From Tetrahymena elliotti 4EA (lineage: Eukaryota; Ciliophora; Oligohymenophorea; Hymenostomatida; Tetrahymenidae): a DNA stretch of 64,000 nucleotides. The position numbers were made by a program, and so were the translations under genes. The DNA is taken from positions 442,877 to 506,876 of the forward strand of contig JH720333.1 in NCBI GenBank assembly GCA_000231825.2, read 5' to 3'. The notes beneath the pieces were generated by a model. That model did not search any database. It was not told the DNA's origin and saw only the letters and a program-made list of their open reading frames with translations. Positions 52,311 to 63,548 of this stretch are shown piece after piece (the first letter of the stretch is position 1; each line of letters starts with the position of its first letter).

Positions 52311-53168
52311 ATGTAAGTTATGTATTCTCAATATAATCCCTACCAGATGTAGGTTTAAGTACCTTAAAGACCTTTGATGATTTTCTAAAAGTAACGTAAT
52401 GGTATTAAAAACTAAATGTACTAAGCAATTAAGGAAGGTAATTTTGAAAAAGTGAAATAACTCCTAAAAGAATATGATGTAGATCCTAATGAAGAAGTTT
52501 CTGTGGCAGGTTACTGCTGGACAGCATTACATTACTCTTGCCATTTTAAATAACCTCGTATCTTAGAAATATTTATTCACTTGATATACAAAAAGAATCA
52601 AAATTTCTATGTAGATGTAATGAATATAAAAACTAAAGAAGGTTGGACTCCTTTAATGATCAGTTGTATCTATAAGTCTCCCGAATGTGTTAGAATCTTG
52701 TTAAATTATGGAGGAGTAGACCTAAATGTTCGTGATTACAAAGGTTCAAATTGTTTGTAACTTTGTGAAAGTTTTTAGACAAAAGAATGCTTTGAAATAA
52801 TTTAAAGTGCTATGAAAAAGCATCAGCAAACAAACGGACTAGTTCCTCCCAATACTGATCTTTTAAAGTAAAAATCGAATATGATTGATGATTTATAAGG
52901 TGGACGTGCTAATAAATAGCCAAAGGAAATGGATAAAGAAACAGAATAAAAATATAAAAAACTTTTAGAAGAAGGCTATAGGTTGCCTTGTGTTATTTGC
53001 CAAGTTGAGTTAGGTTATATTAAATACACAGATTGCTGTGGCCAACCAATGCATGGACATTGTTAAACTGAAAAAATCACATCATGCCCTGTTTGCAGAA
53101 ACTCAAACTACACCCTTAGAACTGATGTTATTTTCCCTGAAAGAGCTTTCAGTCTAGAAAAGCCTTGA
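52311..53168 (+). CDS. Ankyrin-repeat protein with C-terminal RING-type zinc finger
   Basis: This is an intronless 285-residue protein, ATG 52311 to TGA 53166-53168. After a Gln-rich leader, residues about 38-165 form three to four ankyrin repeats: MYQAIKEGNFEKVKQLLKEY, YCWTALHYSCHFKQPRILEI, EGWTPLMISCIYKSPECVRI, and a weaker one from DYKGSNCLQLC. Residues about 225-265 hold a zinc finger CVIC-x12-CCGQPMHGHC-x8-CPVC, with the C..C..H..C..CPxC order of a RING-like domain. Ankyrin plus RING suggests an E3 ubiquitin ligase whose ankyrins bind substrate; that is inference. Its codon use looks normal for this window. It is the only + strand gene in the right-hand third. Confidence 0.82.
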
Positions 53169-54095
53169 TTTCCTCTCCCTAATTTGATAATATCAAAATA
53201 TTTATATAAAATTCATACCCAGATCTTCGATTTTTAGAACAAATTTGCATTCAACACAAAAGCAAATTTTATTAGATTTGATAGGCTACTCTCAATATTT
53301 TATTATTAATTGAGTAATAAATAAACAAGATAATTCTGTTTTCTACATTATAAAATTTTCCTCTTTTGAACTTCGAAGATTTATTTCTTTTTCTTCTCAC
53401 TTCCAAAATAAATTTATAAAGGATTAAAAATAAAATCATATCATCCATCATAAAAATTTTATATTATTTGACAATTATGTTTATTATCTTTATTATTATT
53501 TCATAACGAAAGTTATTCTTAATTAGTATTTATATCATCAATAATTAAACAATGTTGTAAAACCCTTCAATCAAATTAACTAAATTACAAATTTTAAAAA
53601 GAGTTTAAAAATATTTTCGTTTTTTGTTAAAAATTTTATAAAACTTTTTATAAATCTTTTTCTAAAAAGTTAAATATGTCTATTTATTGTCTCTTAATTC
53701 TAGAATTGCTTTTTTTTTTAACTCAAAAAATAAACTTTTATCTAAAAATATTTATTAAGCTTATTAAAATATAATTAATAATTATCTTTTTTCAAACATG
53801 GAAAAAAAAAATAAAAGATTTTTATTTTTTAAAAAATTATACATGGATTGCATTATGTCGAATAGCTTATTTTACTCAATTTAAACATATTAATGTATCA
53901 TTTATTTAAATTTTACATATTAACTGATATTAATCTTGCCTTTTAATTTATTCTTTTCTTATTGATGCACTAATTAAATAAGTCATTTATGAATACTAAG
54001 TCGCAAATTTATGGAATAAAAATAATAATGAAAATTTAAAATCTAATTTTGCATTTGATGACATGTACTAATCAGTTTTTTATGATGAAAATATA
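53169..54095. other. Intergenic, no gene seen
   Basis: This is a 0.9-kb very A+T-rich interval between the convergent ankyrin-RING (+) and single-pass membrane protein (-) genes. Only poly-A and poly-T tracts are evident. No coding frame or RNA gene was recognised. Confidence 0.6.
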
Positions 54096-55809
54096 TCAAT
54101 TATTGAAACTTTATGGAATCAGCTCATAATAATCTTGCCTATTTATAACATCATATTATATTCTTATGCGATTAGAATTGAGAAGTAATTTATTTATCTA
54201 TTAAAATTATATATATTTAAGTTTATCTTTAGCTAAACAACTTAATAATTTACTTCTGGGAGGATCTCTCTTAGCATTGTATTCATAAATCTTTTGCTTA
54301 GATTTTCTTCATATTCAGATCTATATAATTTTCCTTTAACCTATTTACATAAATAAATTTGCTTTTATTTTTAGTTAAAATTAAAATTAATCTTTACTTT
54401 CAATAATTCTGTTAATTCCAAAACTAATTCTTTTGCAAACTTTTTTGCCAAATGTGAATCCATATCTTATTTGTTTTCTTCTTTAATATAGATATTATTT
54501 TTGGTTAGATCTCTCTAATCCATATTACTACTATTGACATCATAAGAGTTTTACTGGTTCATATCATTGTTTATTTTATTTTTAGTTTAGGCTGCTTTCT
54601 TATTTTATTCTGAACCAAAATTTTTAAAAGAAAAGGGCAATTAATTTAAAAGGCTTTCTCCATTCATAAATTTATTGATATTTTTGTAAGCAATATAGAT
54701 AACTAGAATTATAAAAATTATTGTAGAAAAGCTAATTTTGGGAAATAGTCTAGCTTATTCTCTAGCATTATCTTAATAAGCAGTGCTTACTGGCTAATTA
54801 GAGTAATTTTTAGTGTATTTCATCAAATCAGGATCAGATAAATTAGGAGGTTAGGGCAGATTAGGAGGCTATGGTAAATTTGGAGTTTAAATATTGTGAA
54901 TTGTTTTGCTAGGATTTTGTTCAACTTTTCTCCTTATGATTTCAACATTACCGAACGAATCTTCTCTCCTCTCAGAAACATATTCTGATTGATCAGATAA
55001 AAATGAAAATTTATTCTCTGGTAGATTAGAGCATAAACTAGAATTTTCAGATTTCAAAAGTTAGTTTTATTTAATATATTCGTTAATTGCTTAAATATCC
55101 TTTCTTTGATATCCATTATAGTTATTGTAGTTATTGTAAAACTATTACTAGTTAGGTTGGTTAGATGAGTATTTATTTCCTTAAATATAATTTCCTTAAT
55201 GTAACATTTATTGTTGGTATTAATTATATTGCTGCTACTACATCATGTTATATTTGTTGTACTAATTGATTTAGTTGCCTGTCGAAGGATCTTAATAATC
55301 TAAGTAGCTAAATCTTTCAGCATCCCTATTGAAGTAAACTGGACTCATTTAATTTTTTAATTCCATAACATTTTTTCTATTCAATACTTTCTATCTTGTA
55401 TTTGTTAAATGTTTAATATCAAGATCATTCAGACTTGTTGACTCATTACTTAGACGGTTTTTTTCAGATTATTATTTTTAATTACTCAAACTAATGGTTG
55501 AAAGAAGGCTTTATTTTCCAGTATCTTTAACTCTAAATTCCTTTTAATAATTTTCTTTCTCATTTTAATATTTCTTTATATTTCCATGCTCATTAAAATT
55601 CAGTTTATTTGGACTTCTCACTGAAACTCCACCCTTAATTCTTTTTAAAATGCATATTTATATTAGCCAATAAATAAATTCCTTTTTGATTTAGCTAAAA
55701 GAGCTAATAAAAATAAAAATAAACAATCCAAATTTTACAAATCAAGGTAGTTTGTAGATTTTTACTAGTTTTAGCCTAGGTTTTAGGCATAGTAAGAGCT
55801 TTTACTCAT
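54096..55809 (-). CDS. Gln/Asn-rich single-pass membrane protein of unknown function
   Basis: The start ATG 55809 gives MSKSSYYAQNLGQNQQKST. One short intron (about 55705-55738) follows, then a long open exon, a probable 57-nt intron near 54193-54249, and stop TGA 54098-54096; about 540 residues. The first two thirds are low-complexity Gln/Asn/Ser/Tyr (for example QQQYNQYQQQMLHQGN). A proline repeat, PNLPQPPNLPQPPNLSDPD, precedes one clear membrane span (ISFSTIIFIILVIYIAY). The C-terminal part after the span is charged and helical: HLAKKFAKELVLELTELLKV, then MLREILPEINKLLLN and QDYYELIPQSFNN. There is no signal peptide, so a tail-in or tail-out type II topology is possible. I do not recognise the family. 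Confidence 0.7.
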
Positions 55810-56612
55810 TTATGTAAGCTGGTAATGTTAAAATAAATCTTGTAAATTATTAACCAATATAGTTCGTTTTGCTACTGTTTATCACTAAGTTAAAGAAAAA
55901 TAAATAGTAAATATTTAGAATTTGAAGTTTTCTTAATTTAAAATTTTACCGATAACAACTACAAAATCTTGAAATTTATATTTGAAATGAAAAAAAGAAA
56001 TCTAGAAAATAATTCTAAGTGAAAACACGATAAAATAAGTTATTCAATAAAAAAAACACACATACAAATCTAATAAATAAATAGTTCAAACCTTATTTAT
56101 TATTTCACTTAATAATTTTTTTTTGATTTTCATTTTTATTAATTTATGAAAACCTAAAATTCTACTAAATAAATGAGAATGAATTTATTTATTCTTAATT
56201 TCTTTTGTATTAGTTTGCTTTTTTATTTTTGTATGCCAAGAACAGAGAGAGTTATTAGCAATATTTAGTGCTTAGAAATGAAAAGAAATCAGTTAAAATT
56301 TGAATTATAAAAAAGGAATTAGGAGACACTAAAAATATAATTTGAGAAATTTGTATGCAAAAAGACAAAAAATAAATATTATTATGTTTACTAAATTTAT
56401 ATTTTTTTATTGATAAATGTATTCAATTTAATTAGCTTTCTATTTATCTATCTTGCTATTTAGCTAGCTAGCTAAGTACTTATCAAAAATATACTTGCTG
56501 CTATTGACTAATAAATTAAGTTATGGATTTAACTATACGGGAAATGAATGCTTTGAACAGTTCTTCTTTGTTTTTATATATTAATAAGGGGTAGTGATTT
56601 GTTTTATGGTCC
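55810..56612. other. Intergenic, no gene seen
   Basis: This is A+T-rich spacer upstream of the membrane-protein gene and downstream of RPB8. It includes a TAGCTAGCTAGCTAAG run at 56461-56476 and nearby TTAT/CTAT repeats. No coding frame was recognised. Confidence 0.55.
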
Positions 56613-57047
56613 TCAAGAGAGTCTTATCAAAATATAAATTCTAGAATCGACATTGAAGTTTTTAAGATCTTCATCTTTACCACTGATCTTCATAAGCAAG
56701 CCACCAAAACTAGCAAATACAGACACCATTTTTGTATAATTGTCTGAAATCATATTGTATATTTTACCGTGCATGACATATTCAAACTTATCCTTGATGC
56801 TTTCTCTGTCAAATTCTTCTGAGACAAAAATACCTTTGTCTTCTTAGAAATTACCCAAAGAAGTGGTAATCATAATCCAATATTAATTTCCTTTCTTCAT
56901 GGGGTAGAGATCAGTATGAACATCAATTTCGATCTTAATGTTATTATCGCTAACCAAAACAACTCTTTCTACTTTTGAAAATTTTTCTTCCTTCTTGATT
57001 TCATCCAATTTGAAACGATCTTCAAGCAAGATATCACTTTTACTCAT
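56613..57047 (-). CDS. RPB8: RNA polymerases I, II and III shared subunit RPB8 (ABC3)
   Basis: This is an intronless 144-residue protein, ATG 57047, TGA 56615-56613; family members are about 145-150. It starts MSKSDILLEDRFKLDEIKKE, and the family signatures are clear: LFED-like LLEDRF, DVHTDLYPMKKGN, KFEYVMHGKIYNM and FASFGGLLMKISG, ending VDSRIYILIRLS. RPB8 is an OB-fold subunit common to all three nuclear RNA polymerases. The protein is somewhat shortened in the variable loop after the YPMKKGN block. Its G+C-richer coding sequence stands out from the flanks. Confidence 0.96.
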
Positions 57048-57645
57048 TTTTACTTTACTTATTCAGTGTATTAATTATTTAGTTTATCTTAATTTTTGGA
57101 TCTTAGTCCTATTTTTAAATTAATTGCTATTAATTATTAATTTATTAATTAATTATTATTATTAATAATCTTTTATTTTAATTGCAACATATAATCCTGC
57201 ATTTTTTTTTACTAACTTTGTATTTCCATATGTTTATATCTTTCAATAAATATCAAAAATATTACTTTGCTATCTCATGCACTCACAGAATCAGACTCAG
57301 TCTGATTTGCATTTGTTAAATCATAAAATGAATATTTATCTTAGATAACAAATACATAATTGACTAAAAAGAATGTTAAATTTGATTATAATGTAGTATT
57401 ACTTTGAGCTGAAACAAACATCATTTAATTTTAAAAAATGCTTTTCATTCTACATCCACCAAGAAACAATAAATATTTTTTTTATAAGACATAAAAAATA
57501 ATATAATATAAATTCAACATTTAATTGATATTTATAGTTTTATTAGCTTTTTAAAATTATTTGGATGATTGATGTGTTTTTAAGTTAATAATATTTATTA
57601 AATTTTAGTTTAATAAATTTGTGTTTTCTATTTATTTTGTTTGAA
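57048..57645. promoter_or_regulatory. Upstream region of RPB8
   Basis: This 0.6-kb interval lies between the RPB8 start and the 3' end of the TTLL gene, both on the - strand, so it holds the RPB8 promoter and the TTLL terminator. It is A+T rich except for a short G+C-richer patch around 57275-57310 that contains a perfect palindrome. Confidence 0.55.
57289..57307. repeat. Perfect 19-bp palindrome upstream of RPB8
   Basis: The sequence AATCAGACT-C-AGTCTGATT has 9-bp arms and a one-base centre, about 242 bp upstream of the RPB8 start codon. Its centre, GACTCAGTC, is the type of symmetric site a dimeric (for example bZIP-like) factor could bind, and as RNA it would not make a normal hairpin because the loop is one base. 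A regulatory role is inference. Confidence 0.6.
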
Positions 57646-60558
57646 TCACTGTTCCTGCTATTGTTGTTATTACTATTATTGCTATTGCTATTGCAATTAT
57701 TGTTGTGGTACTTCTAAAGTTTATTGACTTGCTTCTTTGCTTATTACCATCAAACTTTAAGTCGATGGCTATAGAGAACCTAGATATTCCCTAATTTAAG
57801 AATATTTATAAATTTTTAATATAATGAAAGAAAAATTACCATATATTCTCAAAGTTAGAATAGCCTTCTATTGCAAATTCATTGAAGCAGCTAGTAAACA
57901 TTTCTTTTCAAAATAAATATAATTAATTTTACATTAGTATAAATTAATAAATATATTTACTGTTTGAACAAAATACCCTGTCAATGGTGATCCTGAATGC
58001 ATCATCTAATTATTAATTGAAATTTAAATAAAATAATTTTTATTAAAAAATAATTACTGAGCATTCTTGGGATTAACTTTTGTAAAAGTTCATTAGATTC
58101 TTCAATACAAGGATTACTGTTTATTTCTATTAACTAGGTATTGCCATTACTTTCTACCATGAAATCATACCCAAATATTTCAAATGTATTTTTTCTATCT
58201 TTCCTAAAAAGTTTTCTCCGAACAGAATTAAAAGATATTTTTATCAAATTCTTAATCTACTTTATGGTATCATCAGCTGTAAAAGTTGTACTCTTACTTT
58301 TCAAATATTCCTAATAATTAAGATAGTTTTAAAATCTTAAAAAAGACATAAATAATTTAAATAATCACTCCATATTCCTTAAACGATATAATATTGCCAT
58401 TCTCGTATTTGCCATAATTTTTACCATACTTCTATATGGCGTTATTAGTAAGATGAACATACTTATCTTGTAAGGCGTGTGATCTTAAACTAAATTTCTC
58501 ACTACTTAATCTGAGATATCCTTCCCTATAAATTTAAATAATGATAAATAGGTTGAACTAGATTAATAAAGAAAATAATTTACTTAAACATATAAAATTT
58601 GAAATCTTGATCAACTAAAACCCAAACGCGAATATCAAATTTTCTATCCTTGATTAGCAAAGGTTCTTCAATATATTTTTAGATGACTATCACTTTCGGG
58701 TTTTGGTTTAAATTGCTCACTTGAAGGCGAGGCTTTCTGTATATTTTTTCTACAGATTCACTTTATTATGTTTTAAGATCTATTTCTTTCAGTATTTCTT
58801 GATTTTTTTATTGTTATTCATACTTTTCAACAGCTTAAGGGCATATTTTGTTAAAAACAGATTTTAATTATTCTAATTTGCCATATGAGAGAAGCAAAAT
58901 AAATAATTAAGACACCGTGCTGAATAAACTAATTCCTTAACCTCTATTTAAATCATCTGGTTTCAAAATCCAAATATTTTTTAATTTTGTTGTTTGCTGC
59001 AAATTAAAAAAGTAATCTACAAAATTTTAAATGTCTTTTTCATAATGGTCTGTTTCTACATTCAATAGAAAAGTTTTAGGGACTAGCTGATCTATTTCAT
59101 TCTAATTTAAATATTTTCAAAAAAATTTTTGAAAAAAATCCAAAAATAAACATTTTAATTTCTCTTAAAATAATTATTCAAATAAAAAGAATAGTAAAAT
59201 CTAATGCTTGTTGATGTGCTTGATATTTAAATTGATTTGATTTGATCAGAAATTTAGAATAAAAAATAAATTATAATTATTAATTAGATAATTTTTATTG
59301 TTTATTAAGTCTGTTTTGTATTTATGTATGAAATTGTTGATAGAATTAAATATGATTAATGATTATATATATAGCCGTTAGTATTACTTTATGTGAGTTT
59401 TTTAGGTTGTTGTATAACTTGCTTTTGCATGATATTTCGATATGATTTTCTATATGATTGACCATTTGTTTTTTAGAAGGAGTGTACATAATATCATCAA
59501 ATTTGATTCCACTGCTTGTTGGCTTCCATCTAAAAAATAATAATATTTATTTTTAGTTCGTTTCTTAAAGAAAATGAATCTAAACCTGAAATGGAAAGAA
59601 GAATAGCTATTTTAAGCTTCTGCCCACCAATCTCTTTTATTTAAAATTCGCTTTACTATCTATGAGTTGTTACCTTTTTCAACAATATACTTAAAATTAT
59701 ATTATTTTTTTATTCATTCTAATGCTTATTATTAATTTTCTATGTGTCGATTAAATAAATTACTGTAAATTGAACTTTAAAAAGAGGTGCAATATAGAGT
59801 GTTGACATAGAGTTATGAATTAAAGAAGTAATGCTCATCTGTGACTTACTTACTTTGTTAGATACTATTCTTTTTTCCCTGTTTTTTATTTCCTTTTTTT
59901 CATCTTTTGCTATTTGTTGGTTCTGATTTAAAAGGAATAACTTTCATTTAATAATTGAAAAAAAAAAGAAAGAAAGAAATACTGTATTCTGATTTAACGT
60001 ATTCAGCTATCCATTTTAAACTCGAGGTTCCTATCCTGCAGCGTTGTATTTTAGAAGAGGAAGAGTTATTCTTTATGAAAACTGTGTAATTTCTTTATTC
60101 TCCCTACTTTTATTAGTATTTTCTCCTGAGCTGCAAGACTAAGCTTATGTAGAAACAAAACTTTATCTTGTAGGAGATTTTTAAGAAATAATTGATTCTT
60201 TTGATACTTTATTCATTATATTCAAACTTTGGGAAACATAGTTCTCATTTCTTTTAAAATTTGTATTGCTGCTCTAATTTTGATAGGCATTTTTAGAAAA
60301 AATATTAGTGTTATTTGTCTTATTTCCTCTGTTTTATGACTTGGATAAACTAGTTAATATATTTGGGTATTTTTGCTATACGCTCTTCTCGAGATGCTTT
60401 ATTTACAAATAATCATCAGGTTCTTTTTTAGATAAGTAAGTTAATCCTATTGGGGTATCTTATTATAATTGATGAAGCTCAAACACTCCCTTTGAGTTGT
60501 CATTACCTATAATAAAAGTACCTTTAGTACATTTGATTTTTTCAGTAGTGTTATTCAT
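57646..60558 (-). CDS. Tubulin tyrosine ligase-like protein (TTLL, tubulin glutamylase/glycylase family)
   Basis: TTLL enzymes are ATP-dependent amino-acid ligases that add Glu or Gly chains to tubulin tails. The start ATG 60558 gives MNNTTEKIKCTKGTFIIGND and a Ser/Asn-rich region. The catalytic domain is spread over several exons: NKRDWWAEAQNSYSSFHFRW, KKQMVNHIENHIEISCKSKL, IDQLVPKTFLLNVE, the nucleotide-binding WILKPDDLNRGQGISLF, VIVIQKYIEEPLLIKDRKFD with RVWVLVD, HALQDKYVHLTNNAIQK, and the metal-binding NTFEIFGYDFMVESNGNT leading to EINSNPC. The C-terminus is a glutamine run encoded by CAA, TAA, TAG and CAG, ending at TGA 57648-57646. All core ATP-grasp residues seen are intact. Which subfamily it belongs to, and Glu versus Gly specificity, cannot be told by eye. 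Confidence 0.88.
57649..57710 (-). repeat. Polyglutamine-coding tract at the TTLL C-terminus
   Basis: About 17 nearly uninterrupted Gln codons (CAA, TAA, TAG, CAG, plus one Leu) directly precede the stop codon. The mixed codons make an expansion by simple slippage less likely than for a pure CAA run. Confidence 0.7.
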
Positions 60559-61145
60559 AGTTATTATAGTTATTGATTGAAATTCTAAATTTTAATTAAT
60601 TTGATAATAGCCTAATTACTGAAAGACTATTAAATCTGTTTATTTTTAATATTCTTTTCAGTATTAAATAATTTACCTTTATTTAATATGTCCGTTTAAC
60701 TATTAAATACTTTATCAAATAAATCAACTTCAACTTTTCTAAATTTATTTGTAAAACATGATTATTTTTAATTTTAATTTTTTAAAAATGGAGTAAGTTT
60801 ATTTAAAAAATAAATTTTTTGTTGAGTTGGATAAAAGCTTGTACAATTTTTTTTTTTAAAACCATATTTCATATATTTCCTTCCTAATTTATTTTGTAAT
60901 AAATTAATGATGAATTTAAATAGTTTTTTATTGATTGAAATTAATTATTAATGTTAAAAGTGATATCTTTTACTAAATTTAAATGGTTTCTTTTAAGTTG
61001 TTTTACATTTAAATAAAATTAAATAAGGAAAATTGTTTTTTTTAAATAAAAATAAAAACTTATTTTAAAAATAATTAACATAAAATATTAAAAAACATTT
61101 GCATTAAATAAAAAACAAGAATATTTATTGAAGTGCTTTTTTAAA
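60559..61145. other. Intergenic, no gene seen
   Basis: This is a 0.6-kb interval of A and T tracts between the LRR gene's 3' end and the TTLL start, both - strand, so it contains the TTLL promoter. Nothing else was recognised. Confidence 0.6.
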
Positions 61146-62896
61146 TCATAATTCAATCCTTTTAGTAACTAATCTCTTAATTTTATTAATATGAGCTTTT
61201 ATTGGTTTATCTAAACTAAAGCCTAAAAAATTACTTCTTTTTTAAAATAAAATTTTATTTTTAAAAAATATGAGTGATGAAATAATTTCAAATAGTAAAA
61301 AGAATTAATCAAATTAAAAAATAAAATTTTATATTATTATTTTTTTAATATGATAAGAACACAAAGTTGAATCATAAATATTAAACAAATATTTTTACTC
61401 TAAATATAGTATCAAAGTCTGTAATCTATGACATCTACCCAAGGTGCGAGCTAAATGAATACCAAATTTATCTCCTAAAATATTATTTCTTTTATTATTT
61501 AATAGAAAAATAATGATTAAAATAAAGAATAAAAAAAACTCATCAGCTGAAAGCCAAAGTAAATTCTTCAAAAATAAATTATTTAAAAAAAAAAAAAATT
61601 TGTTCTAAGCATTCAAATTTGTTACAGGAAAAAAAGCTGTAAATTCTTAAGATTAGCTGCCTAATTAAATTCAATTCCATACAATATACAAGATACAGCA
61701 TCGTCATCAAGATAATTACACCTATTGAAAAATAATGAAGAAAATATAGCAAGAGAAATTAATTGTTTTAATTTAAATTTTCGAATCTGTATGCAACAGT
61801 CTTCAATTTTAAAAATATTCTAATAAAATGTTTAAATAATTGAAAAATAAATGATATTTTACCCAATTTTTATTACCAAAGTTTCAAGATTTTTTTAGCT
61901 CTATAAGCTAGCTCCTAATGCCATAATGCCTGATTCCTGTATTGGATTACCTCTGATAAAAAAATAAAATTAATTAATAAAATTGTTAAACCTCTTTTAA
62001 AAAAATTAATGATAATTATTATTAATTTTTTAAAAAGTTTAAGTCAGTTGAATATTTTTATTTTAAGAATAATTTTAATTTAATAATTTTACTCAAGATA
62101 TAATATCAAAGTAGAAAGATTTCTCATTTTTTATAAAGCTGAGCTTAAGTTCTAGATGCCCTCATTCCCGATAATGTTAAAACTAAACAATTATTAAAAG
62201 TGATCTAAAAAACCAGAGGAGATAAAGTTTTAAAAATAAAATTTTAAGTGAATTTTTATCATATTTGTATGAAATAAATTAAAAGAAAAAAAAACGATTT
62301 ACCTAAGATCTATTTGTAAATTTTAGATATGCTTGCAGTTGAGCAATTTCGAATTTAAAGGAATCAAAGATTCATTATATATATTTTTTTCTCTAAGCAA
62401 TAAAATCATTTTGATGAAGTGAATTGAATCAAAAATAATAAATATTGAAATAAAGGAAATTGAATCAAAGACAGATTTAAAAAAAATAAAAAAAATATTT
62501 TTATCTTTAACTTAAACAATTGTTTGTATATCTTTTAAATAATTCATGATTTTTTAGCAAATTTTAATTATAAATGATTAAATAGTTAATAAATTAATAA
62601 TAACAAACAAAAAAAAAATGATAAATTTCTTAAGATTTTACCTGAGTTAAATCTCTATTTAATTGTAAGAAGTTTCAGAAGATCTAACAAACTTTTTAAT
62701 AAATAAAAATAAAAATTTAAAACAATATAGTATTATTATCAATTACATTTTCTAAATTATCAAAAGTAACTTTCAGTTTTAACATTTTATTTTTCAGATT
62801 GTTCAAAATCTCAACTATTTTTAATTCTTTATTTCTTATTTTTTGATTAGTAATTAAAAAATTTTTTAAATCCTATTTATTTTACTCAAAATCCAT
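61146..62896 (-). CDS. Leucine-rich-repeat protein, about one repeat per exon
   Basis: The start ATG 62896 gives MDFEQNKQDLKNFLITNQ, a charged helical leader. A chain of short exons (about 50-100 nt) follows, each coding one LRR-like unit: LLNCKHIQNLQIDL, FNIIGNEGIQNLSSALQKM with RNLSTLILYLE, GNPIQESGIMALGASLQSQK with NLETLVIKIG, CNYLDDDAVSCILYGIEF with NLKNLQLFFL, and GDKFGIHLARTLGRCHRLQT with LILYLE. The last exon is FSLDKPIKAHINKIKRLVTK with RIEL, stop TGA 61148-61146. The units match the RI/NLR-type LRR phrasing (G..G...L...L..C..L..L.L.L). Several splice joins work in phase; the join between the units at 61.6 and 61.45 kb does not resolve cleanly. Function is unknown; such small LRR genes form large families in ciliates. 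Confidence 0.65.
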
Positions 62897-63548
62897 GATT
62901 GCTCTCTAAAATTTAAAAATTACACATTGAAAGAGATTAATTACAAATAAACAATATTTTTATTTTGTTTTATAATTAATTACATATTTTTAGAAATATT
63001 TTAAGAAATCATCCAGAAATAATATTAATTAAGTTTAATGATTATTTTAATTTAATGAATTTATGATTATATAGGTAATTTAAATTAGATAAAAAATTTG
63101 TTTAAAAAAAAAATACAATATAACATAGGCTATTCTTTTAAATGTTAAAAATTTTAATTTATTTTTCATTGTTAATTTTAGTGAATAAATAAAAAACAAG
63201 AAGATCTACACAAAAATTAGATTAATTGCTATAGGATTTCAAGTCAACAAGTAGGAACTAAAAAAAATTTTATTGATCAACACTAAGTTGCGTCTTTTAG
63301 CTGGTTTTTCATGATAATCTTTTATTTCTATTTTTATACCACAATAATTGACTAACTATTTAGAAAACACGATGATTTAGAGTTTAAAATAACATTTTTT
63401 ATGATTTTTGATAAACTATATTTTCTAGCACAATAAATAGCATTAAATTGAATTAAATAAATTTTTTTAAATTAGTTGAGAAATTTTTAATGAAAAAATA
63501 ATATAGTAATAATAATTTTAAAATATTTGTTAAAAATAAATAATGAAA
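62897..63548. other. Intergenic, no gene seen
   Basis: This is 0.65 kb of A+T-rich spacer between two - strand genes: the LRR gene promoter side and the 3' end of the membrane-protein gene. No motif or coding frame was recognised. Confidence 0.6.
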
